From positions 205,180,670 through 205,244,669 of the forward strand of contig OW240912.1 in assembly GCA_933207985.1 (NCBI GenBank): 64,000 bases of DNA, in the 5' to 3' direction. The position numbers and the translations under genes were made by a program. The notes under the pieces are model-generated. The model searched no databases, was not told where the DNA came from, and saw nothing but the letters and a program-made list of their open reading frames with translations. Each line of letters begins with the position of its first letter. The stretch's first letter is position 1. Source of the DNA: Pelobates cultripes (taxonomy: Eukaryota; Chordata; Amphibia; Anura; Pelobatidae). This document shows, piece after piece, positions 12,318-25,910 of this stretch.

Positions 12318-12444
12318 GAATTTGTAATGATCGTGGTGTTCGGCATGGAGTACGTAATCCGAATCTGGTCTGCTGGATGTTGCTGCCGGTACAGAGGCTG
12401 GAAGGGGCGGCTAAGATTTGCCAGGAAACCTTTCTGTGTAATTG
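12318..12444 (+). CDS. kcnq4: KCNQ4-like potassium channel exon 3, copy 1 (S2-S3)
   Basis: Internal coding exon of a Kv7 (KCNQ) voltage-gated potassium channel, a plasma-membrane tetramer that carries M-type current. The 127 bp run encodes 42 residues, starting [20 protein letters not shown] and including GCCCRYRGW and [12 protein letters not shown]: the S2 segment, the basic S2-S3 loop and the start of S3. It is preceded by a pyrimidine-rich stretch ending AG (12316-12317) and followed by GTAAGA at 12445. 127 bp is the known KCNQ exon 3 size, and the last codon is split after one base. EFVMIVVFG is shared by KCNQ4 and KCNQ5; KCNQ4 is chosen because of the linked exon 4. The exon is identical to the copy at 21697-21823. 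Because 127 is not a multiple of three, splicing both copies in together would shift the frame. Subtype assignment is from memory of the human paralogues. Confidence 0.9.
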
Positions 12445-12636
12445 GTAAGATGCCAGCAACCAATTGACATGCATTTTGTGTGTGCCTTCTGTTAATGTTA
12501 TCTCACTTTATTACATTCAATCTTTGGCTATCCAGCTGTAGACATACTTTAACTCCCAGTGTCTTCTGACAGACAAAGACACATTGTGCAGAGCTAGTGC
12601 ACTGACAGTTTGTTGTCCACCCCATAATATTTTTTT

Positions 12637-13659
12637 AAAATGACCTCCAGCAGGCCACAAATGTGCATGTGTCTGCTCAAACGGTCAGAAACAGACTCCA
12701 TGAGGGTGGTATGAGGGCCCGACATCCACAGGTGGGGGTTGTGCTTACAGCCCAACACCGTGTAGGACGTTTGGCATTTGCCAGAGAACACCAAGACTGG
12801 CAAATTCGCCACTGGTGCCCTGTGCTCTTCACAGATGAAAGCAGGTTCACACTGAGCACATGTGACAGACGTGATAGAGTCTGGAGACCCCGTGGAGAAC
12901 GTTCTGCTGCCTGCAACATCCTCCAGTATGACCGGTTTGGCAGTGGTCAGTAATGTTGTGGGGTGGCATTTCTTTGGGAGGCTGCACAGCCCTCCATGTG
13001 CTCGCCAGAGGTAGCCTGACTGCCATTAGGTACCGAGATGAGATCCTCAGACCCCTAGTGAGACCATATGCTGGTGCGGTTGGCCCCTGGTTCCTCCTAA
13101 TGCAAGACAATGCTAGACCTCATGTGGCTGGAGTGTGTCGGCAGTTCCTGCAAGACGAAGGCATTGATGCTATGGACTGGCCCGCCCGTTTCCTGAATCC
13201 AATTGAGCACATCTGGGACATCATGTCTCCCTCCAACCACCAACGTCACGTTGCACCACAGACTGTCCAGGAGTTGGCAGATGCTTTAGTCCAGGTCTGG
13301 GAGGAGATCCCTCAGGAGACCATCCTCCACCTCATCAGGAGCATGCACAGGCGTTGTAGGGAGGTCATACAGGCACGTGGAGGCCACACACACTACTGAG
13401 CCTCATTTTGACTTGTTTTAAGTACATTACATTAAAGTTGGATCAGCCTGTAGTGTGTTTTTCCACTTTATTTTTGAGTGTGACTCCATATCCAGACTTC
13501 CATTGGTTGAAAAATTTGATTTCCATTTTTAATTTGTGTGTGATTTTGTTGTCAGCACATTCAACTATGTAAAGAACAAAGTATTTCAGAAGCATATTTA
13601 ATTCATTCAGATCTAGGATGTGTTATTTTTGTGTTCCCTTTATTTTTTTGAGCAGTGTA
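12637..13659 (+). mobile_element. Tc1-type transposon C, 5'-truncated, copy 1
   Basis: Starts abruptly within the transposase coding region. 12663-12953 encodes HVSAQTVRNRLHEGGMRARH and FTDESRFTLSTCDRRD (first Asp). A one-base shift near 12950 breaks the frame. 12953-13396 continues MLWGGISLGG, LMQDNARPHVAGVC (second Asp), NPIEHIWDIMS (Glu), ending ARGGHTHY. The 3' terminal repeat ends CCTTTATTTTTTTGAGCAGT at 13659. The 5' half with the helix-turn-helix domain and 5' terminal repeat are gone, so it cannot move. The sequence is strikingly like a Tc1 family common in fishes (from memory). Confidence 0.9.
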
Positions 13660-13681
13660 GATATATATAAATAATTTTTCT

Positions 13682-13788
13682 TTTTTGGGACAGGGGAGCA
13701 GGGAACAATATGGGACAAGGGGGGGGGGAGAACAATAAGGACAAGGGGAGAACAATATGGGACAAGGGGAGAATATGGGACTAGGGGA
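13682..13788. repeat. GGGACAAGGGG minisatellite ending at assembly gap
   Basis: Imperfect units of GGGACAAGGGGAGAACAATA. It continues into the 100-base run of N, so the contig probably ended in this low-complexity DNA. The full-length counterpart is at 23063-23790. Confidence 0.85.
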
Positions 13789-13888
13789 NNNNNNNNNNNN
13801 NNNNNNNNNNNNNNNNNNNNNNNNNNNNNNNNNNNNNNNNNNNNNNNNNNNNNNNNNNNNNNNNNNNNNNNNNNNNNNNNNNNNNNNN
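13789..13888. other. Assembly gap (100 N)
   Basis: 100 unknown bases. The round number suggests a scaffold gap of arbitrary size. Left side is minisatellite; right side is the middle of a retroviral pol gene. Confidence 0.98.
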
Positions 13889-14563
13889 TCAAGTCCTGCA
13901 CAGGTCGATACTCATCTGTACCGGGCTTTTGAACAGGCAGCAATGGGTGTTCCAGGGGGAAGTACAGAATTTTAGGATACCATACCGTATGAACTTATCC
14001 AGATAAGATTGGATGTTCTTCTTAGCCTTCTGCGGAATATGATATTGTCTCAGGCTTACTGGATAAACCGCAAGTTTTAGTTCGATTTTAATAGGTGGAA
14101 TATTGCGGGCCAGTCCTGGTGGGTTGTTCTCTGCCCAAACTCCTGGTATGTTAAATAAGGATTCATCACTCCTCGGGTTTTGGCTAGTCAACACTGTATA
14201 AAGTCGCCACTCTTCTTCCTTTTGTACGGACAATGTCATAATACCTGAGGGTCCATTAAACTTTAAGGATGTTGTTCCATTTGGTAGGAACGTAATCTGC
14301 GCTTGTAATTTGGATAGCATATCACGTCCCAGCAATTGGACTGGACACTCAGGCATATAAAGGAATTGATGTTTTACTACGTGGCCTCCCAATGTACAGA
14401 GTCGACTTTTAAGAACCGTTTTTTCAGCACTTCTTCCAGTTGCTCCTATTACAGTAATAGTTCTTCCAGATGGAGGAGCAACTTGATTAGTCACCACCGA
14501 ATGTTCAGCACCAGTGTCGATCATAAACGCACTCCTTTTTTCCCCTATTGATACATCGACCAT
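13889..14563 (-). pseudogene. Endogenous retrovirus pol fragment (protease, start of RT)
   Basis: Minus-strand frame of 224 residues that follows gag in element orientation. Residues 12-20 carry the aspartic protease motif MIDTGAEHS, and the second protease motif LLGRDML lies near residue 80. The start of the reverse transcriptase follows, with a run before CTSPWNTHCC typical of the RT N-terminal region. The gene is cut by the assembly gap at 13888, so the RT catalytic core, RNase H, integrase and env are not in the window. It overlaps the end of the gag frame by 19 bases in a different frame. Similarity is to class I (gammaretrovirus-like) elements. Old genomic copy, incomplete. Confidence 0.85.
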
Positions 14564-16353
14564 AGGCTCCGCTCGACCAAGGGGGATGGAGCCCGGTCGG
14601 TATCAATAGTCCTCCATGACCGTGTCAGCCAATCCCACAAAGTCCCTACCTTCTCTATCGCGAGACCTTTGCGCTGCTGGATAGTACCTATCTTCCTTAC
14701 ACTTCCTCTGTTCCCATTACTCCCTCTATTACCATTACTCCCTCCGGGGCCTCCTCTACCTCTCGCTCTGCCTCTAAAGTTTCCGTAACCTGCCCTGGGT
14801 AAGTCTCTCTCATACTGCTCTCTTTGCGGACACTCGTTCCTCCAATGCCCTTCTTCCTTGCAGTACGCGCACTGATTCCTACTCAAAGGCTCCCTATTCC
14901 ATCTACCATCGCCTCTATCTGGGCCCCGTCTATCTACGCCTGCGATCGCTACCGCTAGCATATCTGCCTTTCTACGCATCTTGCGCTCTTCCTCTTTCTT
15001 ACTTTCTGTTTCCCTATTCATATATACTTTGTTCGCTACCTCCATTAGTTGGGTGATAGACATACCTGCAAACCCTTCTAATTTCTGTAGCTTGCGCTTA
15101 ATATCTCCGTAAGCTTGGCTGACAAAGGCGGAGTTTACCATTCGGGAATTATCAGCGTCTTCCGGATTAAAGGGGGTATACAAGCGGTATGCCTCCAATA
15201 ATCGGTCATAAAAGACACTGGGCGCTTCATCACTTTTCTGAATCACCTCAACTGTCTTCGACATGTTAATAGCTTTCTTCCCTCCGGCTTTCATGCCAGC
15301 AATTATAGCATCTCTATAGGCTTTAAGTTGAGCCATATCTGCGCCATTTACATTCCAGTCAGGATCGGTGTTAGGGTAATGTGTTGCGGCCCATGCTGCC
15401 GGATTGGCTTGATTTAAAGCACGGGCTCTCTCCTCTAGCGCCTTAATGGCCGCTTGGTTAATCCTTGTCCTTTCCTCATTATTGAACAATGTCATTAATA
15501 ACTGCTGGCAATCAGCCCATGTCGGGTTATGTGTCTGAACTATCGAGGTGAACAGATCGGTCATAGCTTGTGGTTTCTCAGTGTACGAGGAATTGTGGGT
15601 CTTCCAATTCAAGAGATCGGTAGTCGTGAACGGGACATATACGAAGACTGGGTCAGCATGTGCCATTTGACCTGCGGCATCGATATAGGCTGACCCAGGA
15701 TTCAGACGAAGAGGCATCTGGTAATGTTTTAATTGTTGGGTACCGGTCAGTTGTCGGGTTAGTATGGGGCTACGTGGAGGGGCGTCAGTTAAAGGTTCCG
15801 GTCGAGAGGTAATAGGGCATGAGGATGTGGGAACTTGATTTTGGGAAAAGTTAGTGAATAGTATACTCCGAGCCGAGCTAGAAGAAGCTTGACCGGAAGT
15901 TTGAAGTGGCGCCAAATCAGGATATTCAGATCTAATGGGGGTTGGTCCTGGTTCCGGAAGGGGAGTTTTAATACGAGGGGGGGTGGATTCTGTACTGGAG
16001 GAGGAAGCGGAAGTGGATGGGGGCAATAGGGGAAGGGGTGCAGAGCTTCCTGCATTCGCGTCACTTCCTCTTAAAGGAAAGTAAGGAGGCGGCAAAGGGA
16101 TCTCGGACTCAGGGGGCGTGTCCAAAATGGGCCTAACACCAGTCCTAGTGGACAAACAAGTCCTGGCCACCATGAGGCGACATTGCTCCTCGTGGCATAT
16201 CCGGATCCATTTTGGCGAGTCGTTTACGGCCTGCCCCCAACAATCAATGTATGGAAACTGTCCGTAAAGTTCAGGCCTACCTGATACAGCCACGTGTACA
16301 CGCTGTACCAGGGTTGGATCCAAACTGCCACGCGGCGGCCATGCCGCAACCAA
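14545..16353 (-). pseudogene. Endogenous retrovirus gag, gammaretrovirus-like, broken at 5' end
   Basis: The longest open frame of the element (602 residues). After a matrix-like start comes a proline/serine-rich linker (about residues 80-200). A capsid follows with DLLNWKTHNSSYTEKP and NPTWADCQQLLMTLF, close in pattern to gammaretroviral capsid. A nucleocapsid zinc knuckle CAYCKEEGHWRNEC (CX2CX4HX4C) sits near residue 495, then a glycine/arginine-rich tail. The likely true start, a Met-Gly myristoylation-type MGASES near 16494, lies in another frame that meets a stop at about 16360, so the gene has an N-terminal frame break. Structural protein of an old endogenous copy; no function inferred for the host. 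Confidence 0.88.
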
Positions 16354-16494
16354 AGTAGGTCACTCCCTAGTGCACAAAGTGACCAAACGTACAGGAGACA
16401 TTTTAACCCCAAAATCACATGTTTTGAATCCCTTTTTAAAATTCTTTACCATACAACCTAAGGGATCCGAAATCGCTGACTCTGACGCGCCCAT

Positions 16495-17755
16495 ACTTAT
16501 CAATGGAACGTCGTTGACAACGAATACTATGCACGCGTTCTTATTCAACAGTCACACCCGTTTCCTCTGGCAACAGCACCACGTGGTACAGTTACCGAGT
16601 GAAACGTACACAATAACACAATAATCACTCAGGGAATTCCCGTACACACACAGCTGTTACACCAGTCACTAAATAATCAATATTATGCCCTTTGGCGAAA
16701 CTATACAGTCACCCACGCTATAATTCTCTATATATGAATTACCCGTCTATAACACACCCCAGTAACATCGTCTTTTACTAGTATCGGTTACAGTACGGTT
16801 AGCATAGGTCAAAGCACAATTTAAGGTCACAATACAATTATTAGTGGTTACGGTGTTAAACATGCAATAGACGACAATGATTAGTACTTATATACAGTGT
16901 CAGTAAATATACAGGGTTATGGTACCGTGCACTATGATACAGCAACACACTATTAACACTCTCGCTAGACGGCTGAGCTCGCGCTATCTAACAAGATATA
17001 CACTTTACTAACAATCTTTAACACATTTACAATCCCAACTAAACTATTGGCCAGTACCTTGAATGGACTACCTAAAACTATATACACCCGTTTTGGTTAG
17101 CCACACTGCCCAAACACCACATATAGCGAACTAGAGGGCGAAATTTACAAAATTGCCTTCTAGTCTATTTACTCTATCAAAAGTCTAGTGGGTTCCAAAT
17201 TTACACGCCTTCCCACTTAGCCAAGATAGGTTGAGAGCTAGCGAACCGAATTTACACAGGCGCCGCTTAGTCTCCCGGTCCCTCCGACCTAGCGAACGTA
17301 ATATACACCCTAGAACGCTAGTCTAGACAAGACACCGGTGTCCGGCTAGGGCTATTTACACAGGACCCCGCCTGACTAACCAGATCAAACGGTCTTACTA
17401 AAGAGCGTTCGATCGAGCGGTGCGCCTTCGCTCCTTCCCTCCGACAGAGGGGGCAGATTCCATACACAGATTTAAACCCCTTTTGGGCCTACCGCACAAT
17501 CGGTATACCCCTAGTGGGTCTGCCGTCTAAAACAGCAGTTGTCTTACCTCCTCGTTCCTGAACCTGAGTTCACACTCATCGACGGGGACACCCCAGCACT
17601 TCTTACGTAGAGGCCGATGATCTCCTGGACAACAGACCAGTGGCGCCGAGACGAAGGGAGGTCCACGCAGAAGTTCAGGGGTGCAGCCGTAGAGAACGTG
17701 GGCAAAGATAGACCGTCTCACGCCTCTGCCTCTCAGCTACCGTTGAACGATGAGC
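16495..17755 (-). other. Retroviral 5' leader
   Basis: About 1.26 kb between the primer binding site and the gag start in element orientation. It is expected to hold the packaging signal. No ORF of note; recurrent CTAGCGAAC-like short motifs occur at 17100-17350. Confidence 0.6.
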
Positions 17756-17773
17756 TTCCCGGCCAATGCACCA
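17756..17773 (-). promoter_or_regulatory. Retroviral primer binding site, tRNA-Gly type
   Basis: On the minus strand reads TGGTGCATTGGCCGGGAA, an 18 of 18 match to the complement of the 3' end of vertebrate tRNA-Gly(GCC) as I recall it. It lies 2 bases inside the LTR edge, exactly where minus-strand cDNA priming takes place. Confidence 0.85.
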
Positions 17774-17775
17774 AA

Positions 17776-18211
17776 TGATACCGGAGAAACTGACGGAAGC
17801 AAAGCACAGAGGGATGGACACAGGTTTCTTCAGGAAGGAAGAGATTCTTTATTGGATCACCGATCGGGACTCAGAGGGACTAATGTCACCAAAAATACAG
17901 CAAGTTCTGAGCCCTGAACAATAGTGCAGGCTCCCTATATAGGCACATAACTCCTCCCATACTAAGCTCCACCCGCACATTCTCTTGACCAATCATTACA
18001 AATAAGAATTAACTTCCTGCTTGACCGCATGGCTTGTCCAGCACAATGGAGGAGGGGAATACTACATCCTGTATTCTTGCACATGCTCCGTACACTACTG
18101 ATCGTATCTTGCCTCGTGCAACCAACTGATCGATACGTCAGCATATGCACGTACACATGCCACGTGGTAATCTCGGCCTACTAAATTTATTTTTACCGAG
18201 ATTCCACCACA
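17776..18211 (-). mobile_element. 5' LTR of the endogenous retrovirus
   Basis: 436 bp. On the minus strand it starts TGTGGTGGAATCTCGG and ends GGTATCA, giving TG...CA termini. It contains a CTATATAGG TATA-like box (complement near 17936-17944) and an AATAAA signal (complement of TTTATT near 17848-17853) in the right order. The outer edge touches host MITE sequence at 18212, which equals 8883 in the other copy. Confidence 0.85.
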
Positions 18212-21066
18212 GAAGTGTAAACATTAGATGAAGCTTTACAGGAAGTATTTAGGAAGGCAGAGAATTGAGCACTGCAGGTGCATGATCTATACACCAAAAG
18301 TGTTTCATTAAGCAAAATGTGTTTTGTGGCTTTAGTGTTCCTTTAAGTCTATGTTAGGAGGTTATCTTAAAAGTAAAGTCCCATTTGAAATCAGTGAAGA
18401 ATCAGCTTGCAAGTGTCTTAATTCACCCCATTACATTTGAGCCTCTTTGTGTCCTTTTTGCCTCCTGTTTTTATTATCTGTACCTCTAATTTTAGTAGAC
18501 TTAAAGATAAATTTTGTCATAAACTGCAGTTCGTCCATATTTTACACTGATTGGGTAATTATTCAAATTCCCGAATACCCAGACGAAATGTAGCCATGAA
18601 TCGTCATGAAACAAACAAAACGTGTAATGGCAAACCATGTTTGTTTTTAACTTGTGATTCAGGATTTCCAAAAAAAGAGATGATTGACATGAAAAAAGAT
18701 AATTAATGGCTGGGGACAGTCACTAAATGTTGATTTTATTCACACATAAAGTGAGAAGTGAACAAGAGGGAGAAAAGGAGGAGCAGTAAATCTCAATCTC
18801 TCTCTCTCTCGCTCTCGCTCTCTCTCGCTCTCCCTCCCTATATATATATAATTATATTTAGTAAACACATAATATATAAATATAGATAATTTTTTTTTTT
18901 TACTGCTCCTCCTGTTTTTCTCTCTATTGGTTACTTTTTCCTCACTTGATCGGTGTAAAAATGAGCTTCTCAGTGTACTACAAATATATATTTAGCATTA
19001 CACAGACTGGCACGTTTTTGTGTCTTTTGATTAGTTAATGAAATTCAGCCTAACTAAACTGCTATATGGTCAAAATTCAGCTGTAACAAGTCATTATTTT
19101 TTCAGCACAAGTGATTGGGATGAAAGAAATTTTCCAGCCATGCATTAGTCTGACTATTAGTATTGTTTTAAGGAACCTAACTGCAACCCTATTGTACAAG
19201 TACGCTGCAAAAAAATAATTCAAATACTGATAAAATCATATAATACCCCAGGATTCTGTGCGATGCCTGAGGTATTTTGACATAAAGCAAGTATTCCCAA
19301 TGCTGAGCAAGATCCCTGCTATACCCTCTGTGCTTGACATTCATTATAAATGGGTTCATATGAGCAAAATAGGTCCCGATTGGGTACACTATGTCTGAAA
19401 ACCCATAGGGCAGAGTTCAAAATATGATACGTGGGACAGTGCAATATTCTAAAATAAGCCAACATGCACTTTTTAATTCCCTTCTGTATCTGGAAACAGC
19501 TGTTTGTACTGTTGATGGCAAACATTATTTAGTCAGCATTATGCCACTTTTGATACAAAGGTATTTTTAAGACTTCTTCTCTTGATACCTAAGAGATATC
19601 TGTTCACTTCGTGCCGTCCACTTTGCAAAGCTTATGGAGACTATTTCACTGCAGCTGAGCTAGTACTTCCAGATTCTTGTTTTTTTCACTAGACAGCAAT
19701 CTTTGGAGAGATGACAAATTGCAGAATTAAGGCCAAAATGGATAGTATGACATATTTAGTAAGTAGACAACCGTCATCTTTCACTTGGTGGCATTTCTGA
19801 TTCATTCATACATTCTTTCCATAATCTCTGAGCACACATGCATATTCTGTGATGATGTGTGTGTGTGTGTGTGTGAATTAATGTATGCCATCATGGAATT
19901 CCTGGAGTTTACATGGCATACTTGATTGTGTTTTGATAATTTTGTAAATGAAGTAAATCAAAAGAAATATATATATATATCATTTTTTACAAGAACAGCA
20001 CAACTCACAAACAATTTTTAACTAGGTAATGGTTTGTGAAAAGAATCTTGGTGGTGAAATTTAACTAGATGTTTGCTACAGTGTTAGTGCACTAACTTAA
20101 TTCTCTTCTTTCAAAAGCTTCTTCCATGGATGTCCCACGCTTTTACAGATGAATTTAATAAAGATAAAAAAAATACAGTACGGTCAGAGCTTTTATCAGA
20201 TCATAAAAATAAATCTTGAAACGTTAGACAGTAAACATTGTTTAACCCCAGCTACAATTTTACAAGGCATTTAATCTGAAATCAAAAAATATCTGCTGAT
20301 GAAAACAAACCCTGCTTCTGATACATTTGCAATGATATTCTCTCCCAGTATTACAGTGTTCCCCCTTCTCAGTGTCACTAACAGCTGACGTCAGGAGTTT
20401 TTGTTCTGGAGACAAAGTCTAAATTAAGAAGTCCTTGTGTCTCTCCTTTGATTAAGCATAGTTGACTTTGTTTTTGGAAAGCTGTTGGAGATAGCAGAGG
20501 ACACTTTGCTGAGGTTTGGGAAACCAGACCTTCCCTGTAGTGGTAGATCAATATGATGGAAGGGTGGATCAGTGTCATGTGAATAGCGCTAACACTCATA
20601 ATAGCTTTACCCGTCTCATCTTCCATTGTTTACGGGGGCTGTCTGAAAGATCCTGGAGTTACCCCTCTAATCAAACATTGTCTCACAAAACATGTCTGCT
20701 TTGTGTCTTGTTTCTTTATCTTCACAATGACGTAATAGATACTGTTTTGTAAATCATAGCGATATTGGTTATATTTTGGAGAGTAAAAAAATTGCACTTT
20801 CAGAGAATTATGATCTCACATAAGTTTTAAAAGGAATATGCATACTATCATCTAACTTTCCTGTTTCTTAAGTGAAACCATTACCCTTACATGTATTGTG
20901 TCATGATATCTGTTGAACCTCATCAGAAGAGGATTTTTAATTCTCATACAAGGAGTAGCTATTTTAGTCCAGCAATGCAAATCACAAATACTTATTTGCA
21001 TTGATACAATCTTATGAGACATTTCAATTATTAACTCCAAAGTATGAAGGAAGCGTCTCTAAATGC

Positions 21067-21500
21067 TTAAAGGGACACTCTAGGCACCCAGAGTAGTCTA
21101 TTTGCTGTGACCCTTTTGCACTTAGTACTGCAATGTAAAGCATTGCAGTTCCAGAGAACTGCAATGTTTACATTGCATCTCTAAGTCTGCCCCAGTGGCT
21201 GTCTTCCAAACAGCCACTAGAGAGCTTCTGGAGTCCAAACTGACTTTTGGTCCGTTATCTGACGCTGGACGTCCTCACGGATATTAAACTATTAATAGCT
21301 AAATATATACACTTTACCACTAACTAAGCACAAAACCAAAATTTCTACTTAATCCAAACCATACGATGAAATTATATTTAAAAAAAACCAACTACCTGCA
21401 CCTCATTTTCCAGTGCATTACATATACATGTAATTATTATTATTATTATTATAATTGCCATTTATATAGTGCCAACAGATTCTGTAGCGCTTTACAATAT
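21067..21500. repeat. MITE fragment and GCGCTTTACAATA repeat, second copies
   Basis: Counterparts of 11721-11945 and 12044-12125 within block B. A stretch near 21395-21425, ACCTGCACCTCATTTTCCAG, is not in block A. Confidence 0.7.
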
Positions 21501-21696
21501 TATTGTAAAATATAAATATAAAATATAATTGTTGTAAAATTGTCACTTTACAGCCAAAGCTATGCCCTGCTCTACTTTATTGTGCCAAGGCTGAAACTTT
21601 TCATTTAAATTTTTTCCTTTTCATCTTAATGCTCTTTACATTTTAGCATGGCATGTTTACTAACCCACCTTATTTCTTTTTGTTGTGGTCATTAAG

Positions 21697-21823
21697 GAAT
21701 TTGTAATGATCGTGGTGTTCGGCATGGAGTACGTAATCCGAATCTGGTCTGCTGGATGTTGCTGCCGGTACAGAGGCTGGAAGGGGCGGCTAAGATTTGC
21801 CAGGAAACCTTTCTGTGTAATTG
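21697..21823 (+). CDS. kcnq4: KCNQ4-like potassium channel exon 3, copy 2 (S2-S3)
   Basis: Second copy of KCNQ exon 3, base-for-base identical as far as I can read to the copy 9379 bp upstream, with the same AG acceptor and GTAAGA donor. It encodes S2, the cysteine/arginine-rich S2-S3 loop and the start of S3. Its split last codon (G|AT = Asp) joins in phase with exon 4 at 25714. The copy lies inside a 4.9 kb block that repeats 8883-13.7 kb, with small differences in introns and microsatellites. The block probably represents the second allele of one locus rather than a real exon duplication (inference). Of the two copies this one is on the same contig as exon 4, so it is the better candidate for the authentic position. 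Confidence 0.9.
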
Positions 21824-22015
21824 GTAAGATGCCAGCAACCAATTGACATGCATTTTGTGTGTGCCTTCTGTTAATGTTATCTCACTTTATTACATTCAAT
21901 CTTTGGCTATCCAGCTGTAGACATACTTTAACTCCCAGTGTCTTCTGACAGACAAAGACACATTGTGCAGAGCTAGTGCACTGACAGTTTGTTGTCCACC
22001 CCATAATATTTTTTT

Positions 22016-23038
22016 AAAATGACCTCCAGCAGGCCACAAATGTGCATGTGTCTGCTCAAACGGTCAGAAACAGACTCCATGAGGGTGGTATGAGGGCCCG
22101 ACATCCACAGGTGGGGGTTGTGCTTACAGCCCAACACCGTGTAGGACGTTTGGCATTTGCCAGAGAACACCAAGACTGGCAAATTCGCCACTGGTGCCCT
22201 GTGCTCTTCACAGATGAAAGCAGGTTCACACTGAGCACATGTGACAGACGTGATAGAGTCTGGAGACGCCGTGGAGAACGTTCTGCTGCCTGCAACATCC
22301 TCCAGTATGACCGGTTTGGCAGTGGTCAGTAATGTTGTGGGGTGGCATTTCTTTGGGGGGCTGCACAGCCCTCCATGTGCTCGCCAGAGGTAGCCTGACT
22401 GCCATTAGGTACCGAGATGAGATCCTCAGACCCCTAGTGAGACCATATGCTGGTGCGGTTGGCCCTGGGTTCCTCCTAATGCAAGACAATGCTAGACCTC
22501 ATGTGGCTGGAGTGTGTCGGCAGTTCCTGCAAGACGAAGGCATTGATGCTATGGACTGGCCCGCCCGTTTCCTGAATCCAATTGAGCACATCTGGGACAT
22601 CATGTCTCCCTCCAACCACCAACGTCACGTTGCACCACAGACTGTCCAGGAGTTGGCAGATGCTTTAGTCCAGGTCTGGGAGGAGATCCCTCAGGAGACC
22701 ATCCTCCACCTCATCAGGAGCATGCACAGGCGTTGTAGGGAGGTCATACAGGCACGTGGAGGCCACACACACTACTGAGCCTCATTTTGACTTGTTTTAA
22801 GTACATTACATTAAAGTTGGATCAGCCTGTAGTGTGTTTTTCCACTTTATTTTTGAGTGTGACTCCATATCCAGACTTCCATTGGTTGAAAAATTTGATT
22901 TCCATTTTTAATTTGTGTGTGATTTTGTTGTCAGCACATTCAACTATGTAAAGAACAAAGTATTTCAGAAGCATATTTAATTCATTCAGATCTAGGATGT
23001 GTTATTTTTGTGTTCCCTTTATTTTTTTGAGCAGTGTA
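22016..23038 (+). mobile_element. Tc1-type transposon C, 5'-truncated, copy 2
   Basis: Same truncated element as 12637-13659 at the same offset as exon 3, with the same frame break (near 22330) and a handful of base differences (for example 22267, 22357, 22466). Shared truncation and lesions show both copies descend from one insertion and were duplicated, or are alleles, together with exon 3. Confidence 0.9.
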
Positions 23039-23062
23039 GATATATATAAATAATTTTTCTTT

Positions 23063-23790
23063 TTTGGGACAGGGGAGCAGGGAACAATATGGGACAAGGG
23101 GGGGGGGAGAACAATATGGGACTAGGGGGGACAATGGGACAAAGGGGGGAGAACACTATGGGACAAGGGGGGTAGAACACATGGGACAGGGGGAGAACAA
23201 CTATGGACAGGGGAGGGGGGGAAACAACCATGGGACACAGGGCTGGGAGAACACCATAGGTCGGGGAGAAACACATGGATGAGGGGAAATGAACACCCTG
23301 ACAGGGAAGGGAGGGAAGAAAACATGTGGACAGGAGGGGGAAGAAGCATGGGACGGGTGGAGAACACACATGGGACTTGGGAGAAGAATACCAAGGGACA
23401 GGGAGCAGGAAACGAACACTATGGGGTCGGGGAGAAACAAGATGGACAGGGGGGGGGAGGGAGGAAGAAACACCATGGGACAGGAGGGGGGGGAAACCCC
23501 AGGGACAGGAGGGGAGAAAGAACTGGGACAGGGAGAGGGGTAAGATCAATATGGGACAGGGAGGGAGGGGAAGAAAAATATGGGACAGGGAGAGGGAGAA
23601 GGAACATAATGGGATGGGGAGAACATATGGGATGGGAGAACACTGGGATGGGGGAAAGAACACTGGGACAGGGAGAGGGAGAAAAGCACACTGTGGGCCA
23701 GGGAGGGGGGGGGTTGAACACTGGGACAGAGGAGGGGAGAAAAGAACAGTAAAAAAGAGGGAGGGGAGAGGAACATTAAGCGGGGGGATC
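23063..23790. repeat. G-rich GGGACAGGGGGAGAACA minisatellite
   Basis: About 730 bp of imperfect 15-25 bp units, almost all purine on + (G-runs of 3-9). The long ORFs on both strands here are translations of the repeat. It lies in the intron between exon 3 and exon 4. Confidence 0.92.

Positions 23791-25910
<2,120 letters not shown>

Larger units (their letters stand above)
8883..13740. repeat. Duplicated block, copy A (contains exon 3)
   Basis: Direct repeat of 18212-23120 at an offset of 9.3-9.4 kb. Identity is very high; differences are single bases (for example 11243 A/G), CA/TG and TA microsatellite lengths near 9450-9500 and 10528, and a short indel near 12035-12060. It begins at the base where the LTR ends in the other copy and stops in the GGGACA minisatellite beside a 100 bp gap. 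Confidence 0.93.
18212..23120. repeat. Duplicated block, copy B (contains exon 3)
   Basis: Second copy of the block at 8883-13740, immediately after the LTR at 17776-18211. It runs on through the minisatellite into single-copy sequence and exon 4. It carries a longer TG run at 19854-19875, extra sequence near 21395-21425, and 14 bp more at the MITE end. Confidence 0.93.
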
